Shown: one piece after another, positions 19,584-29,846 of the stretch
How the letters are laid out: each line of letters starts with the position of its first letter
Position numbering within the stretch: position 1 is the stretch's first letter
Origin: Acidithiobacillus sp.
GTDB lineage: Bacteria; Pseudomonadota; Gammaproteobacteria; Acidithiobacillales; Acidithiobacillaceae
Length of the DNA stretch: 46,630 nucleotides
Assembly: GCF_023256195.1 (NCBI RefSeq)
Contig: NZ_JAGDWX010000026.1
Coordinates: forward strand, 1-46,630
Direction: 5' to 3'
Notes under the pieces: model-generated
What the model saw: the letters and a program-made list of their open reading frames with translations, nothing else
What the model was told of the DNA's origin: nothing
The model's database searches: none
Translations under genes and position numbers: made by a program

Positions 19584-20324
19584 ATGCCCCGAATCCACCT
19601 ATACAGCGCCGAGACTCCCAGCGAAGACAGCCACTGGCTGCTCCCGGCAGAGCCCAGTCACCATCTGCTGCGCGTCCTGCGTGCCCGACCGGGACAGGAA
19701 CTGACGCTTTTCACCGGGGATGGCCGCGACTATCCCGCCGAACTGGTGGGAGCCCAGGGCAAACAGGCACTGCTGGCCGTGGGGCAGGCACGCCAGCGGG
19801 ACACCGCTTCACCGCTGCACTGCTGCCTGTGGCTTCCCCTGATCCGAGCAGAGCGCTGGGACTGGGCCCTGCAGAAGGCGACGGAGCTGGGCGTCCACGC
19901 CATACAACCCGTGGTCTGCCGCCACAGCCTGGTCCCTCTGCGCGAGGCCCAGGCAGCCCGGCGCCAGGAGCGCTGGCGGGAAATCCTGATAGCCGCCTGC
20001 GAACAAAGCAGCGCCACCCGCATTCCTCAACTGCTGCCAGCCCGCGCCTTGTCCGAACTGGAGGCGCCCGCCGCGCAACTGGCCGTGGTTTGCGATCCAG
20101 GCTATAGCAAGAGACTCGGCAGCATCCTCGCGGCGCGTCCCGGTTGCGCCAGCATCGTGCTGCTCTGCGGCCCCGAAGGAGGCCTGCACCCCGCAGAACT
20201 GGAGCGGGCAGAGTCCCTGGGCTTCGTGGGCGCGCAGCTGGGTCCGCGCATCCTGCGCGCCGAGACGGCGGCCATCACCGCCCTGACCCTGGCGCAGGGC
20301 TTCTGCGGCGACCTCGGCGGTTGA
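19584..20324 (+). CDS. rsmE: 16S rRNA m3U1498 methyltransferase
   Basis: RsmE methylates U1498 of 16S rRNA, 246 aa. N-terminal PUA-like domain begins [10 protein letters not shown] with [18 protein letters not shown]. The SPOUT methyltransferase domain has [18 protein letters not shown], the SAM-knot region [15 protein letters not shown], and [16 protein letters not shown]. The start is set by homology at ATG 19584; a longer in-frame extension upstream runs over suhB and is rejected. It is followed by ispH on the same strand after 52 nt. Confidence 0.95.
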   Translation: MPRIHLYSAETPSEDSHWLLPAEPSHHLLRVLRARPGQELTLFTGDGRDYPAELVGAQGKQALLAVGQARQRDTASPLHCCLWLPLIRAERWDWALQKATELGVHAIQPVVCRHSLVPLREAQAARRQERWREILIAACEQSSATRIPQLLPARALSELEAPAAQLAVVCDPGYSKRLGSILAARPGCASIVLLCGPEGGLHPAELERAESLGFVGAQLGPRILRAETAAITALTLAQGFCGDLGG

Positions 20325-20376
20325 CAGGGGCCCGTCTGCGGGTGACCATCGCCTTTATTTTCGGGAGCTTGCCACC

Positions 20377-21324
20377 ATGGACATACTGCTTGCCAATCCG
20401 CGCGGTTTCTGTGCCGGGGTCAATCGCGCCATCCAGATCGTCGAGCGCGCCCTGGAACTGTATGGCGCCCCCATCTATGTGCGCCACGAAGTCGTCCACA
20501 ACCGCCACGTGGTGGACGATCTGCGCGAGCGAGGCGCGATCTTCGTGGAGGAGCTGGACGAGGTCCCCGACGGCGCTACGGTCATCTTCAGTGCCCATGG
20601 CGTCCCCATCTCGGTGCGTCGGCGGGCGCAGGAGCGGGGCCTGACGGTGTTCGACGCCACCTGCCCGCTGGTCACCAAGGTACACATGGAAGTCAAGAAG
20701 TACAGCCGCGAGGGCATGGAGATGGTGCTCATCGGCCACGCCGGGCACCCAGAGGTAGAGGGCACCATGGGCCAGGTGGAGGAGGGCATGATGTATCTCG
20801 TCTCCAACGTCCGCGACGTCGCCGCGCTGTCCCCCCGCAATCCCGAGCGCCTGGCTTACATCACCCAGACCACCCTCAGCATGGATGACACGGCCGAGGT
20901 CATCCAGGCTCTGCGCGAGCGCTTTCCGGCCATAGAAGGGCCCAAGAAGGACGACATCTGCTACGCCACTCAGAACCGTCAGGATGCCGTCAAGCGGCTG
21001 GTACCCGACGTCGATATCCTTCTGGTGGTGGGTGCGCCCAACAGCTCCAATTCCAGCCGCCTGGCAGAGCTGGGGGTACGCCTGGGTACCGCCACCCATC
21101 TCATCGAGGATGCCAGCCAACTGCGGCGGGACTGGTTTACGGGGGTGGAACGTATCGGCATCAGTGCGGGCGCCTCCGCCCCCGAGAGTCTGGTTCAGGA
21201 AATCATCGATACCCTGAAGGAGTGGGGTGCGGGTGTGCCGGTGGAAACCCACGGTGTCGAGGAAAGGGTCACCTTCAGCCTGCCCCTGGCTCTCTCCCAA
21301 CGCAGCGGCACGGCATCGCGCTAG
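20377..21324 (+). CDS. ispH: 4-hydroxy-3-methylbut-2-enyl diphosphate reductase
   Basis: The last step of the MEP isoprenoid pathway, making IPP and DMAPP, 315 aa. The Fe-S ligand cysteines are in [24 protein letters not shown] and [11 protein letters not shown]. The HEVVHN and [14 protein letters not shown] segments carry substrate His and Glu, and [12 protein letters not shown] binds the diphosphate. GGGAG lies about 9 nt before ATG. The gene converges on rmuC. Confidence 0.97.
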   Translation: MDILLANPRGFCAGVNRAIQIVERALELYGAPIYVRHEVVHNRHVVDDLRERGAIFVEELDEVPDGATVIFSAHGVPISVRRRAQERGLTVFDATCPLVTKVHMEVKKYSREGMEMVLIGHAGHPEVEGTMGQVEEGMMYLVSNVRDVAALSPRNPERLAYITQTTLSMDDTAEVIQALRERFPAIEGPKKDDICYATQNRQDAVKRLVPDVDILLVVGAPNSSNSSRLAELGVRLGTATHLIEDASQLRRDWFTGVERIGISAGASAPESLVQEIIDTLKEWGAGVPVETHGVEERVTFSLPLALSQRSGTASR

Positions 21325-21325
21325 G

Positions 21326-21348
21326 GCGGTGACGAGTCCGATCACCGC
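21326..21348. terminator. Stem-loop between convergent ispH and rmuC
   Basis: GCGGTGA (21326-21332) pairs with TCACCGC (21342-21348) across a nine-base loop. It lies 1 nt after the ispH stop and includes the rmuC stop codon. It could serve as a shared end for both transcripts. There is no T run on either side, so an intrinsic terminator is possible but not clear. Confidence 0.4.
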
Positions 21349-22865
21349 TCGCCATGGTCTTCCGGTGGAGCTTCGCCCAGCCCCTGCGGCGGGTGCCGCG
21401 GAATGCTGTCCACCGGCTCCAGAATCTCCAGATCCTTCCCCGCTTCGCTGGCCTGTAGGTCGCGAAAGCGGCGTGCTGTGACCAGCACACGGCTCTCCAG
21501 CGAGCCCGTCGCCTTGTTATAGGCCTGCACAGCCTGCCCGAGGCCTTTGCCGACCCGCGCCCAGTGCTCCGCCAAGGTGGCCAGTCGATCGTAGAGCTCC
21601 TTGCCCAGCGCACTGATGGCCTGGGCGTTTTCCGCCAAGGACTCCTGGCGCCAACCGTAGGCCACGGCACGCAGCAAGGCGATGAGGGTGGTGGGCGTGG
21701 CGACGATGACCTTCTGCTCCACGCCATACTCGATGAGCCCCGGATCTGCCTGCAGCGCGGCGCTGAACAGATCCTCACCGGGCAGGAACAACACCACGAA
21801 TTCGGGCGTCGGTACCAGCCGCTCCCAGTAGACCTTCTTGGCCAACTGGCCCATGTGGGTCTTGAGCTCCGCCGCATGTTTCCGAAGCCAGAGCGCCTTG
21901 TCTCCCTCTTCCGCGGCCTCCACAGCCTGAAGATAGGCATTGAGGGGGGCCTTGGCGTCCACCGCAATCTGCTTGCCGCCGGGCAGTCGGACGATGAGAT
22001 CGGGGCGCTGAACCCCACTGTCCCCGGTGCCGGCGAGGCTCTCCTGCTCCACGAAGTCGCAGTGCGAGAGCATCCCCGCCATCTCCACTACCCGGCGCAG
22101 CTGCAACTCGCCCCAGCGCCCGCGCGCCGCCGGCTGCCGCAGAGCCTTGACCAGACTGGCGGTCTCCTGATGCAGGCGCGGCAGGTGATCCTGCACCAAT
22201 GCCCGCAACTGCTCATTGAGACTGCTGTAGGCGTCGATACGAGCCCGCTCCAGCATGTCCAGGCGCTCACCCACCTTGCCCAGAGACTCCTGGATGGGTT
22301 GAACCAGCTGCTGCAGACCGGCCTGCCGCTTTTCCCAATCGCCCCGGGCACTTTCCTGAAAGCCCGCCAGTTTCTCCTGAGCCAGGGTCAGGAAGGACTG
22401 ACTGTTGCGGCGCAGGGCCTCTGCCGACAGGGCTTCGAAAAGCTGCCGGAAATGCTCACGCGCCTCCTCCAGACTGGCAACCCGAGCCTCGGCCTGGCGC
22501 CGCTCTTGCAGAAGGCGCTCCTCCAGCTCGGCCAGGCGACGGTCGCGGTGGCCGACATCCTGACGGCTGGCCTCCAGATCCTGCCGGAGCTTTTCCTGCT
22601 CCCGTCGCAGCTCTGCCAACTGCCGATTCTCCGCTCGCAGCTCCGCCGCGGCCAGTGCTTCGGCGTGCAGTTCGCGCTCCAACTGCACGATACGCTCCTG
22701 CTGTCGGGCATCCTGGGCGCGCTGGCGCTCGAGCTCGGCGTTGAGCTGATCCCTCTGCAGGCGCAGGGCATCCCCATCACGACGCACTTGTCGCCACTGC
22801 CAGACGACCACGAGAAGCCCTGCCGTCAGTGCAGCACTCAGGGCGAGCCACCACCAGGAAGCCAT
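21342..22865 (-). CDS. rmuC: DNA recombination protein RmuC
   Basis: A 507-aa RmuC-family protein, linked genetically to limiting inversions at short repeats and thought to contain a restriction-endonuclease-like fold. The N-terminus [21 protein letters not shown] is one membrane anchor. Residues about 30-170 form a long Gln/Glu/Arg-rich coiled coil. The conserved domain follows, with [40 protein letters not shown] and [17 protein letters not shown]. The ATG at 22865 gives a proper anchor; a longer frame to 22934 adds an unlikely Arg/Pro-rich leader. It is 77 nt from mscL on the same strand. Confidence 0.94.
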   Translation of the reverse strand: MASWWWLALSAALTAGLLVVVWQWRQVRRDGDALRLQRDQLNAELERQRAQDARQQERIVQLERELHAEALAAAELRAENRQLAELRREQEKLRQDLEASRQDVGHRDRRLAELEERLLQERRQAEARVASLEEAREHFRQLFEALSAEALRRNSQSFLTLAQEKLAGFQESARGDWEKRQAGLQQLVQPIQESLGKVGERLDMLERARIDAYSSLNEQLRALVQDHLPRLHQETASLVKALRQPAARGRWGELQLRRVVEMAGMLSHCDFVEQESLAGTGDSGVQRPDLIVRLPGGKQIAVDAKAPLNAYLQAVEAAEEGDKALWLRKHAAELKTHMGQLAKKVYWERLVPTPEFVVLFLPGEDLFSAALQADPGLIEYGVEQKVIVATPTTLIALLRAVAYGWRQESLAENAQAISALGKELYDRLATLAEHWARVGKGLGQAVQAYNKATGSLESRVLVTARRFRDLQASEAGKDLEILEPVDSIPRHPPQGLGEAPPEDHGER

Positions 22866-22942
22866 GAGCAAGGGATGCGACCTAGGGCGCCGAGCCCGGT
22901 ACGAACCGCCCGGCGTGCCGATCCCCGGCCACACGGAGCAAT

Positions 22943-23398
22943 CTATTCAACCCGCAGATCCGAGGTGCAGTGGGGGCAGCGCAGGGCTGCCAGGGGGATG
23001 CTACTGGCACAGAAGGGGCAGTCCTTGCTGGCCACCGGTGCTGCGGGCTGGGGATAGAGGCGATTGATGAGGCGCACCAGGCTGAAGATGAAAAGGGCGA
23101 TGATGATGAAGCCCACCACCGCATTGATGAAAAGACCATAGTTCAGGGTGACCGCCCCCGCCTTCTGCGCCGCTGCGAGGGTAGGGTAGGGACCGGGGAC
23201 GCTGCCCGCGTGCAAGGTGAGATAGAGATTGCTGAAGTCCACCTTGCCCAGCAGCAGACCCAAAGGAGGCATCAGAATGTTGGTCACCAGGGAATTGACC
23301 ACGGTGGAAAAAGCAGCACCTATGACAAAGGCCACGGCTAGGTCGATGACATTGCCACGCTGCAGAAAGGTCTTGAAATCTTGAACAAATCCAGTCAC
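22943..23398 (-). CDS. mscL: Large-conductance mechanosensitive channel with zinc-ribbon tail
   Basis: MscL, the last-resort osmotic release valve, 151 aa. N-terminal [30 protein letters not shown] is the amphipathic helix plus TM1. The periplasmic loop follows, and TM2 is [21 protein letters not shown]. The usual charged C-terminal bundle is replaced by a short tail with two CxxC pairs (CPFC and CPHC, about residues 127-146), a zinc-ribbon-like module. It starts with GTG at 23398, with AAGGAG 6 nt upstream. The tail is unusual and could sense metal or redox state or dock a partner; that is inference. Confidence 0.95.
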   Translation of the reverse strand: MTGFVQDFKTFLQRGNVIDLAVAFVIGAAFSTVVNSLVTNILMPPLGLLLGKVDFSNLYLTLHAGSVPGPYPTLAAAQKAGAVTLNYGLFINAVVGFIIIALFIFSLVRLINRLYPQPAAPVASKDCPFCASSIPLAALRCPHCTSDLRVE

Positions 23399-23426
23399 CG
23401 GCTGCTCCTTGTCCGAGTTGCGGCGT

Positions 23427-23945
23427 TCAGTGGCAGAAACGATTCACCTCGTCCTTGCGTTGATCCATGGTAGCCCGCTGGGAAGCGGCCGTGCAGTCCG
23501 CAAGGCTGTTGCCGCAGCTGCTGGCCCAGCTCTGCGTGAGATCGAAGAACTCGCCGGCCTTTCGCGCAGAATTGGCATAGGGGCCCGCGCCGAAAAGGGT
23601 TTCCAGTGCCGAAAAATATCGGCTCTCTTCGCCTGCCCATTGCGAGACCGCCGTCCAGCAGGCCGCCTGCTGGTCTGCCTCCATGCGGGCGCAGCCGATG
23701 GCGTCGCGGCGGGCGAGTTCCAGAGCCCGGCGCCAAGAAGTACAGAACTGTCCCTCGGCGGCACGGCGCTGAACGGCCGTCGCGGCCAGCTTCTGTTGTG
23801 CTTCCTGTGCCGCCCGCGCGGCCGCCTGCGAGCGCGCCTCCGCCGTTCCTGCAACACCCGCCGGAGACGGCGGCATCATGGCATTGCTGGCACAGCCGCC
23901 CAGGCCAAGGATAGTCAATCCGGAAAAAAGCCACCTGCGCATCAT
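23427..23945 (-). CDS. Cysteine-rich putative lipoprotein
   Basis: A 172-aa protein with no family I recognise. The N-terminus MMRRWLFSGLTILGLGGCAS is a lipoprotein signal with lipobox LGGC (acylation Cys 18). After an Ala/Gln-rich helical stretch (about 30-60), six further cysteines follow (in QFCTSW, IGCARM, AACW, SCGNS, DCTAA and RFCH), likely disulphide-bonded in the periplasm. GGAGG lies 8 nt before ATG. It is 28 nt upstream of mscL on the same strand, so the two are probably co-transcribed. Possible envelope-stress role; no function can be assigned. Confidence 0.7.
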   Translation of the reverse strand: MMRRWLFSGLTILGLGGCASNAMMPPSPAGVAGTAEARSQAAARAAQEAQQKLAATAVQRRAAEGQFCTSWRRALELARRDAIGCARMEADQQAACWTAVSQWAGEESRYFSALETLFGAGPYANSARKAGEFFDLTQSWASSCGNSLADCTAASQRATMDQRKDEVNRFCH

Positions 23946-24007
23946 ACCCCACTCCTCCCGCCACCAGCCCCACAGGTTTATAGCACAGCTTGGCGGGGTC
24001 TGCTGCG

Positions 24008-27000
24008 TCAGCTGCCGGGCACGATGGCAGCCTGCGCGGCCCGCCGGGGACCTCGGAGATTTTCCAGGAGCACGTAAAAGGCCGGTGTCACGTACAGGGT
24101 CAGGAACTGGGATACGATAATACCGCCCGCCACGGCCACCCCCAGGGGCACGCGCGACTCGGCACCGGCGCCAAAACCGATGGCGATGGGCAGGATCCCC
24201 AGAACTGCAGCAAGATTGGTCATCATGATGGGACGAAAACGGGTGATGCAGGCATCGACCATGGCGGTGACGGGATCGTCGCCGGCACGCCGCCGGTGCA
24301 AGGCGAAGTCCACCATGATGATGCCGTTTTTCTTGACCAGGCCCACCAGCATGATGATCCCGACGAAACTGAAGAGATCCAGCTCCTTACCGAAGATCCA
24401 TAGGGCCAGCAGGGCGCCGAAGCCGGCCAGGGGCAGTGCCGTGAGGATCGTCAGGGGATGCAGGAAATCCTCGTAGAGGATGGCAAGGATGGCGTAGATC
24501 AGGGCCACCGTCGCCAGCAAAAGCAGCGGCAGGCCGCCGCTGGATTGCTTGAAAGCCGCCGCCGTGCCGCCCGCAGTGCCCTGGACGTCGGCCGGCAGGA
24601 TCTGTGCCGAAAGCTTCTGGATTCTGGCACTGGCCGAACCGAGCGCTACGCCCGGAGCCAGATTGTAGGACACCGTCACACTCGGGATGCCATTGTAGTG
24701 GCTGATGCTCAGGGGACCCACGCCATAGCGGGACTGGGTGACGGAGCTGAGAGGAACCAGGCCGCCAGTACCCGGCAGCAGGATGTTGTCGAGCGCCGAG
24801 AGATTCTGCTGAAAACGCCTGGCCAGATCGAGAATGACCTGATACTGGTTGGTAGCGGCGTAGATGGTGCCCACCTGAGTGCCCCCGAAGGCAAAATTCA
24901 GGGCCTGCTCGATGACCTGGGGCGTCACCCCCAAGGCCTGGGCGCGCTTTTGCAGAATCTGCACATCCACCTGCGGATTGGCCAGCTGCAGGTCGCTCGT
25001 CACCGACTGGAAACCCGGTGTCGCCCGCAGCGCCTCCACAAACTTCGGTACAACAGCGTCGAGACTGCTTTGGTCCTCGCTCTGCAGAACATACTGATAG
25101 CTGGACTGCGAGGCTATGGGTCCCATCTGTATGGCCGGCGGCATCATGAAACTCACCTGCACCCCGCGAAAACCCTCGACACTACGCCGTAGCTGCTGGA
25201 CCACCGTCGCGCCGGCCGGACGCTGGCCCTGGGGCTTCAGACGGATGATGAGACGCCCGGTATTGGCCGAGCCGAAGGCCCCTGCGCCCTGACCGGCACT
25301 GGAGAGTACCGACTCCACAGCCGGATTCCTTGCCACCACGGCGGCGATGGCCTGCTGCTGGCGGCCAAGCTCCGTGAAGGAGATGCCTTCGGGATACTGC
25401 AGATTGCCCATGACCATGCCGCTGTCGTCGCTGGGGATGAAACCCTTGGGCAGGATCACGAAGAGCCCGATCATGGCGATGAAGGACAGGCCGGCCACGC
25501 CGTAGACCCATCCTCGGTGCGCCAAGGTCCAGCGCAGGCTGCGTCCGTAGCGGTCGCGCAGGCGCAGAAACCAGCGCTCAAAGGCGCTGGCCTCGGCGTG
25601 CTTGACCCGCAGGTAGCGGGCGCAGAGCATGGGTGTCAAGGTCAATGAGACCAGGCCCGAGAGCAGAATGACCACGGCGATGGTTACCCCGAACTCCCGA
25701 AACAGCCGTCCGACGATGCCGCCCATGAGCAGGAAAGGTAGGAAGACCACGGCCAGGGACAGGGTCATGGACAGTACGGTAAAGCCGATCTCAGCGCTAC
25801 CGCGTAGGGCAGCCGTTTCTGGCTCCTCACCCATTTCCTCGTGGCGGGCGATGTTCTCGAGCATGACCACCGCGTCGTCCACCACGAAACCCACCGCCAA
25901 GGTGAGGGCCAGGAGCGTCAGGGTATTGAGGGTGTAGCCCAACAGGGACATCACCGCAAAGGTGCCGAGGATAGAGGTGGGGATGGCCAAGGCTCCGATA
26001 AGGGTGGGGCTGCCGCGACGCAGAAAGAGCCACAGCACCCCCGCCACCAGCAACGAAGCGAGCAGCAGGGTGACCTCCGTCTCACGGACGGCCGAGCGGA
26101 TGTAGTCGGCCTTGTCATAGATTACCTGCATCCGCGCCCCGCCGGGCAGGCTCGCGGCCAGGTCCGGCAGACGCTTCGCGATGGCGCGGGAGATGGCGAC
26201 GGTATCGGCGTTGGGCTGGCGTACCACGGCCAGAATCAGAGCACGTTGCGGTCCAAGCCAGCTGGCTATCTGATCGTTGTCCACGCCATTGCTGACCGTG
26301 GCCACATCCGCCAGGGGGATGACCGTGCCCTCGCTCTGGAGCACCGGCATCTCGCGGAAGGCCTGGGCATCGTGCAGCTGTCCATGAACATGGACGGCGT
26401 AGTTGCGCGCGCTCCCCAGCAGAGTCCCCTGGGGCAGATTGACGTTGTGACTGGCGATGGCCTGACTCAGAGTCTGCAGGGAAATGCCGCGGGCTGCCAT
26501 GGAGAAGGGGTTTGCGTGGATGCGTACGGCATAGTTCTGCTCCCCGAAGACCTGTACCTGGGCAACCCCCGGGATTCCCGACAGGGCCGGAACGATGCGA
26601 TCCACCGCGTAGCGGTTGAGCGTATAGATGGGCATGTCCGGAGCCGACAGGGCGATGAACTCGATGGGCGCCGCCGAGGGATTGATCTGGCGCACCAGCG
26701 GTAGACTGGGCAGACCGGGCGGAAGCAGGTGCGCGGCCTGGGTAACGGCATTCTGGACATTCTGGGTGGCGACATCGATATTCTGGCTGAGGTCAAACTG
26801 CAGAATGATCCGGGACGAGCCCTGACTGCTGGTGGAGCTCATGGAGGCGAGCCCGGGAATGGCGGAGAACTGCTTCTCCAGCGGCGTTGCCACACTACTG
26901 GCCATGGTCTCCGGGCTGGCCCCCGGCAAGGCCGCCGCCACCACCACCGTCGGAAAATCGACGCTGGGCAGCAGCGCCACTGGCAGACGCAGGAAAGCAA

Positions 27001-27079
27001 AGACTCCGTAGACCACGAGCCCCAGCGTGAGGACGATGGTCAGCACCCGGCGGCGGATGAAGAGGGCGGAGATATTCAC
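24008..27079 (-). CDS. RND efflux transporter permease (HAE1/AcrB type)
   Basis: The inner-membrane proton-driven pump of a tripartite efflux system, 1023 aa. It begins MNISALFIRRRVLTIVLTLGLV (TM1), with two large periplasmic loops and 12 TM segments. The proton-relay acidic pair is in GFVVDDAVVMLENIARHE (TM4). Porter motifs such as GSARNYAVHVHGQL and the C-terminal FVGIIMLVGLVKKNGIIMVDFA are typical of HAE1/MdtB-like pumps rather than heavy-metal HME pumps. The GTG start overlaps the adaptor gene by 4 nt (GTGA). The substrate is unknown; organic compounds, dyes or detergents are typical for the class. Confidence 0.95.
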   Translation of the reverse strand: MNISALFIRRRVLTIVLTLGLVVYGVFAFLRLPVALLPSVDFPTVVVAAALPGASPETMASSVATPLEKQFSAIPGLASMSSTSSQGSSRIILQFDLSQNIDVATQNVQNAVTQAAHLLPPGLPSLPLVRQINPSAAPIEFIALSAPDMPIYTLNRYAVDRIVPALSGIPGVAQVQVFGEQNYAVRIHANPFSMAARGISLQTLSQAIASHNVNLPQGTLLGSARNYAVHVHGQLHDAQAFREMPVLQSEGTVIPLADVATVSNGVDNDQIASWLGPQRALILAVVRQPNADTVAISRAIAKRLPDLAASLPGGARMQVIYDKADYIRSAVRETEVTLLLASLLVAGVLWLFLRRGSPTLIGALAIPTSILGTFAVMSLLGYTLNTLTLLALTLAVGFVVDDAVVMLENIARHEEMGEEPETAALRGSAEIGFTVLSMTLSLAVVFLPFLLMGGIVGRLFREFGVTIAVVILLSGLVSLTLTPMLCARYLRVKHAEASAFERWFLRLRDRYGRSLRWTLAHRGWVYGVAGLSFIAMIGLFVILPKGFIPSDDSGMVMGNLQYPEGISFTELGRQQQAIAAVVARNPAVESVLSSAGQGAGAFGSANTGRLIIRLKPQGQRPAGATVVQQLRRSVEGFRGVQVSFMMPPAIQMGPIASQSSYQYVLQSEDQSSLDAVVPKFVEALRATPGFQSVTSDLQLANPQVDVQILQKRAQALGVTPQVIEQALNFAFGGTQVGTIYAATNQYQVILDLARRFQQNLSALDNILLPGTGGLVPLSSVTQSRYGVGPLSISHYNGIPSVTVSYNLAPGVALGSASARIQKLSAQILPADVQGTAGGTAAAFKQSSGGLPLLLLATVALIYAILAILYEDFLHPLTILTALPLAGFGALLALWIFGKELDLFSFVGIIMLVGLVKKNGIIMVDFALHRRRAGDDPVTAMVDACITRFRPIMMTNLAAVLGILPIAIGFGAGAESRVPLGVAVAGGIIVSQFLTLYVTPAFYVLLENLRGPRRAAQAAIVPGS

Positions 27080-28224
27080 GGTCGTCCCTCGTGGCCCGAG
27101 CCGCCGCTGCGGTGACCGTCGGCGCGGTCCGAGGCAGACGCCCCCGGCAGCAGCACCTTGGCGCCGGGGTAGATGCGGGCCGGCACGGGATAGACCACCG
27201 CGCTCCGGGCGGGCAGGCCGCGGATCACGGCCAGCGGTCCGTCCTCCCAGAGCAGTTCGACCTTCTGCACCCGTACTGTCCCGCCTGGGGCGAGGTAGAC
27301 GAAGTTCCCGGACTGGCCCTGCTGCACGGCGCCCGTGGGCAGGGTCTGAGCATCCGGCACCCGCCGCACTGGCAAACGTATCTCCACGTATTGCCCCGGC
27401 CAGAGGGCGTCGTTGTCGTTGTCCGCCTCGGCCTGCAGGCGGACGGTAGCCGTCGCCGCCTGGACACCGTTGTCCACCACCCGCAGATGGGCCGTGGCAA
27501 GGGACGCACCGGTTTTTTCATCGACGACAGGCAGAGGTAGAGCGTCCCTCTGAGCAGTCCGGGCAGCCGCCAGCAGACCCTGAGGAATCTGGAAATTGAT
27601 GGCGATGGGGTGGACCTGATTGATGACGGCCAACTGGGTCTGATTGGCCGTGACCACATTGCCCGGCTTGACCAAAGCCATGCCGATGGTACCGGCGATA
27701 GGGGCGCGGATGACCGTATAGCCGAGGTTCAATTGCGCCTGCCTCAGCGCTGCCCGGTCGGCCTGCACCGCAGCACGCGCCGCTTGTGCCTGGGATACCG
27801 CCTGCTCATAACTCTGGCGCGTGATGAAATCCTTGGCCACCAGGGGTGCGTCCTGTTCCACCAGGCGCCCCTGATAGCGTGCCGTGGCCTCGTCCGCTGC
27901 CAGTTTGGCCGCGGCCTGGGCCACACTCGCCTGCGCCTGGGCCGGGTCGATCCGGAACAGCACCTGGCCACGCTCGACCTTGCCACCCTGCACGAAGCTC
28001 TGGGTCTGCAGGATACCGCTGGTCTGCGGCACCAGGGTCACGGTCTGTAGAGGCGTTACGGTGGCCAGGAAAGCACGGTACTCTACCGCGTCCTGGGTCT
28101 TGACCTGCACCAGTTGGACACTCAGAGGCGGTGGCGCGCCGTGCGGAGCTTTCTGACAGGCGCTGAGCGCAAGGGCGAGAAAGAGGGCCAGCGCGCCCTG
28201 CAAGCAAAGACGGGACGAACTCAT
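27076..28224 (-). CDS. RND efflux periplasmic adaptor (membrane fusion protein)
   Basis: The adaptor linking the RND pump to the outer-membrane channel, 382 aa. The signal LALFLALALSACQKAP has a lipobox (LSAC), so it is probably lipid-anchored. The order of parts is VTPLQTVTLVPQTSGILQTQ (lipoyl half), a helical hairpin of about residues 90-160, the second lipoyl half with RAPIAGTIGMALVKPGNVV, then the beta-barrel and membrane-proximal domains. It is ATGA-overlapped with the upstream channel gene and GTGA-overlapped with the pump gene, forming one coupled unit. Confidence 0.94.
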   Translation of the reverse strand: MSSSRLCLQGALALFLALALSACQKAPHGAPPPLSVQLVQVKTQDAVEYRAFLATVTPLQTVTLVPQTSGILQTQSFVQGGKVERGQVLFRIDPAQAQASVAQAAAKLAADEATARYQGRLVEQDAPLVAKDFITRQSYEQAVSQAQAARAAVQADRAALRQAQLNLGYTVIRAPIAGTIGMALVKPGNVVTANQTQLAVINQVHPIAINFQIPQGLLAAARTAQRDALPLPVVDEKTGASLATAHLRVVDNGVQAATATVRLQAEADNDNDALWPGQYVEIRLPVRRVPDAQTLPTGAVQQGQSGNFVYLAPGGTVRVQKVELLWEDGPLAVIRGLPARSAVVYPVPARIYPGAKVLLPGASASDRADGHRSGGSGHEGRP

Positions 28225-29648
28225 GGCTGCGCTTCTCCCAAGGGCATGCCGACGGCCTGACTGAGCTGGGCCAAAGCAACGTAACTGGAGACCAGTTTCT
28301 GGATGAGGGTGTAGCGGGCCTGCGCCAGCGAGGACTCGGCCAGCAGCACGTCCTGGATGGTGGCCTGCCCCACCCGGTATTGCGCTCGCACCACTTCCAG
28401 GGCCTTCTCGGCATTTTCCAGACTGCTGCGCGCACCGGGATAAGAAGCCAGCGCACCCTGGAAGTTGTGATAATCCTGCCAGACCTGTGCCAGCGTGGTG
28501 CTCTGGCTCTGGCGTAGCTGGGCGGCAGCCTGGTCGGCCTGAGCCTGGGCCTGCCGGATCTGATAGTGGCGGTTGAAACCCGTGAACAGCGGCACTGTCA
28601 ACGTGAGGCCAAGACCCCAGGTGTCACCCGGCGCGAAACCATTCTGAAACTGGTAGCCGTAGTTACCGGACACCGCCAGGCTGGGCAGGCCGGCGGCTCG
28701 GGTGCTGCGTACATTGGCCTCGGCCACCGCCAGCTGAGCACGGGATTCCTGCAGGGTGGGGTTGGCCTTTTCGGCGGCCTGCATCAGCGTTTCCGCCGCC
28801 TCGGCAAGCCCCGGCGGTGGCGGCGCTTCCAGGCGCAGGTCCGCAAGACCGATGGCGGTGGATGGCGCAAGCCCCAGCGCCGCCGCCAGTGCCCCCTGAC
28901 TCGCGCGCAGGGTCTGCTCCTGCGCCGCCAGGGTGGAACGCGCCTGGGCCAGGGCAGCGCGTGCCTGGTAGAGAGCACCGATGGTGGCCCGCCCGGCACG
29001 GTGCAGCAGTTCCGCCGCTTCCAGATTCTTTTCCTGTTCCGCCACGGTCTGACGATCGGCCAGGAGCAGGGCGCGATCGCCCAGTACTTGGTAGTAGGCC
29101 TGGGCAACGCTGAAGGCGACGGCCTGGATGCTCTGGTTCTGGGTGAAACCCGCCACCCACTCCTGCGCCCGGGCCGCATCCACCTTGGCCCGACGCAGGC
29201 CGAAGTCCCACAGGGTGTAGGACAGGGTCAGGTTGGGACTGACGCTGTTGCGGACCGGCACACTGAAGCCCGCCGTGGATACCGCCTGGCGGCGGCTGAT
29301 GGGAGTGCTCAGGGTCAGGGTCGGCAGCCAGGCGCTCTCTGCCACTCCCAGCGCCGCGGCCTGCGCACGCAAGCCGTTCCATGCGGCGGCCGTCTGTGGG
29401 TTGTGGCCTAGGGCATAGGCCGTGAGCTCTGCCAGTGTCCAGTCACGTCCGGCCCAATCTTCCGCTGCCGGAGCTACCTTGGGCAAGGGCGGCAGCTGCG
29501 TCTCCCCCTGCCAAAGCACGCCCGGGGCGGACGGTAACCCGTGCAGCGTGGAGAATGGATCGGTCACGAGGCCACCGCCCATCGCCATTGAGCTCACCGG
29601 CACGAGGGTCAGGACGAGACCAAGAGAGGACCATCGACCAGGTTTCAC
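28221..29648 (-). CDS. TolC-family outer-membrane efflux protein
   Basis: The outer-membrane channel of the same tripartite system, about 475 aa. A signal peptide (WSSLGLVLTLVPVSSMA) precedes two homologous helical/strand halves rich in Ala and Gln, with TolC-type signatures such as VAFSVAQAYYQVL, and GYQFQNGFAPGDTWGLGLTLTVPLF in pieces around residue 320. I chose GTG 29648 because GGAG is 7 nt upstream; GTG 29663 is in frame without one. It is the first gene of the operon, divergent from the Spy-like gene across about 200 bp. Confidence 0.93.
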   Translation of the reverse strand: MKPGRWSSLGLVLTLVPVSSMAMGGGLVTDPFSTLHGLPSAPGVLWQGETQLPPLPKVAPAAEDWAGRDWTLAELTAYALGHNPQTAAAWNGLRAQAAALGVAESAWLPTLTLSTPISRRQAVSTAGFSVPVRNSVSPNLTLSYTLWDFGLRRAKVDAARAQEWVAGFTQNQSIQAVAFSVAQAYYQVLGDRALLLADRQTVAEQEKNLEAAELLHRAGRATIGALYQARAALAQARSTLAAQEQTLRASQGALAAALGLAPSTAIGLADLRLEAPPPPGLAEAAETLMQAAEKANPTLQESRAQLAVAEANVRSTRAAGLPSLAVSGNYGYQFQNGFAPGDTWGLGLTLTVPLFTGFNRHYQIRQAQAQADQAAAQLRQSQSTTLAQVWQDYHNFQGALASYPGARSSLENAEKALEVVRAQYRVGQATIQDVLLAESSLAQARYTLIQKLVSSYVALAQLSQAVGMPLGEAQP

Positions 29649-29810
29649 GCTCCATCTCCACACCGGCTATTGCCAGCATTCTCGGGCAAATGCGCCGCCG
29701 AAGGAAGCGCTGGATCCGCTTGGAATTGTTGCGGGATGTGAAGTGTTTTTTACAAGCCTTGATAGTTTGGTCCTGGCAGGTATCTGAAGACAGGGCTATC
29801 TTGAGAACAC

Positions 29811-29828
29811 GGGAAGGAGTCCCTTCCC
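29811..29828 (+). promoter_or_regulatory. Inverted repeat before the Spy-like gene
   Basis: GGGAAGG pairs with CCTTCCC around AGTC, ending about 18 nt before the ATG and next to the ribosome site. It could be an operator in the divergent efflux/two-component intergenic region (29649-29846) or a hairpin that tunes translation. There is no sequence support for a specific regulator, though the adjacent OmpR-type protein is the natural candidate. Confidence 0.35.
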
Positions 29829-29846
29829 CTGATTCAGGAGAATGCC

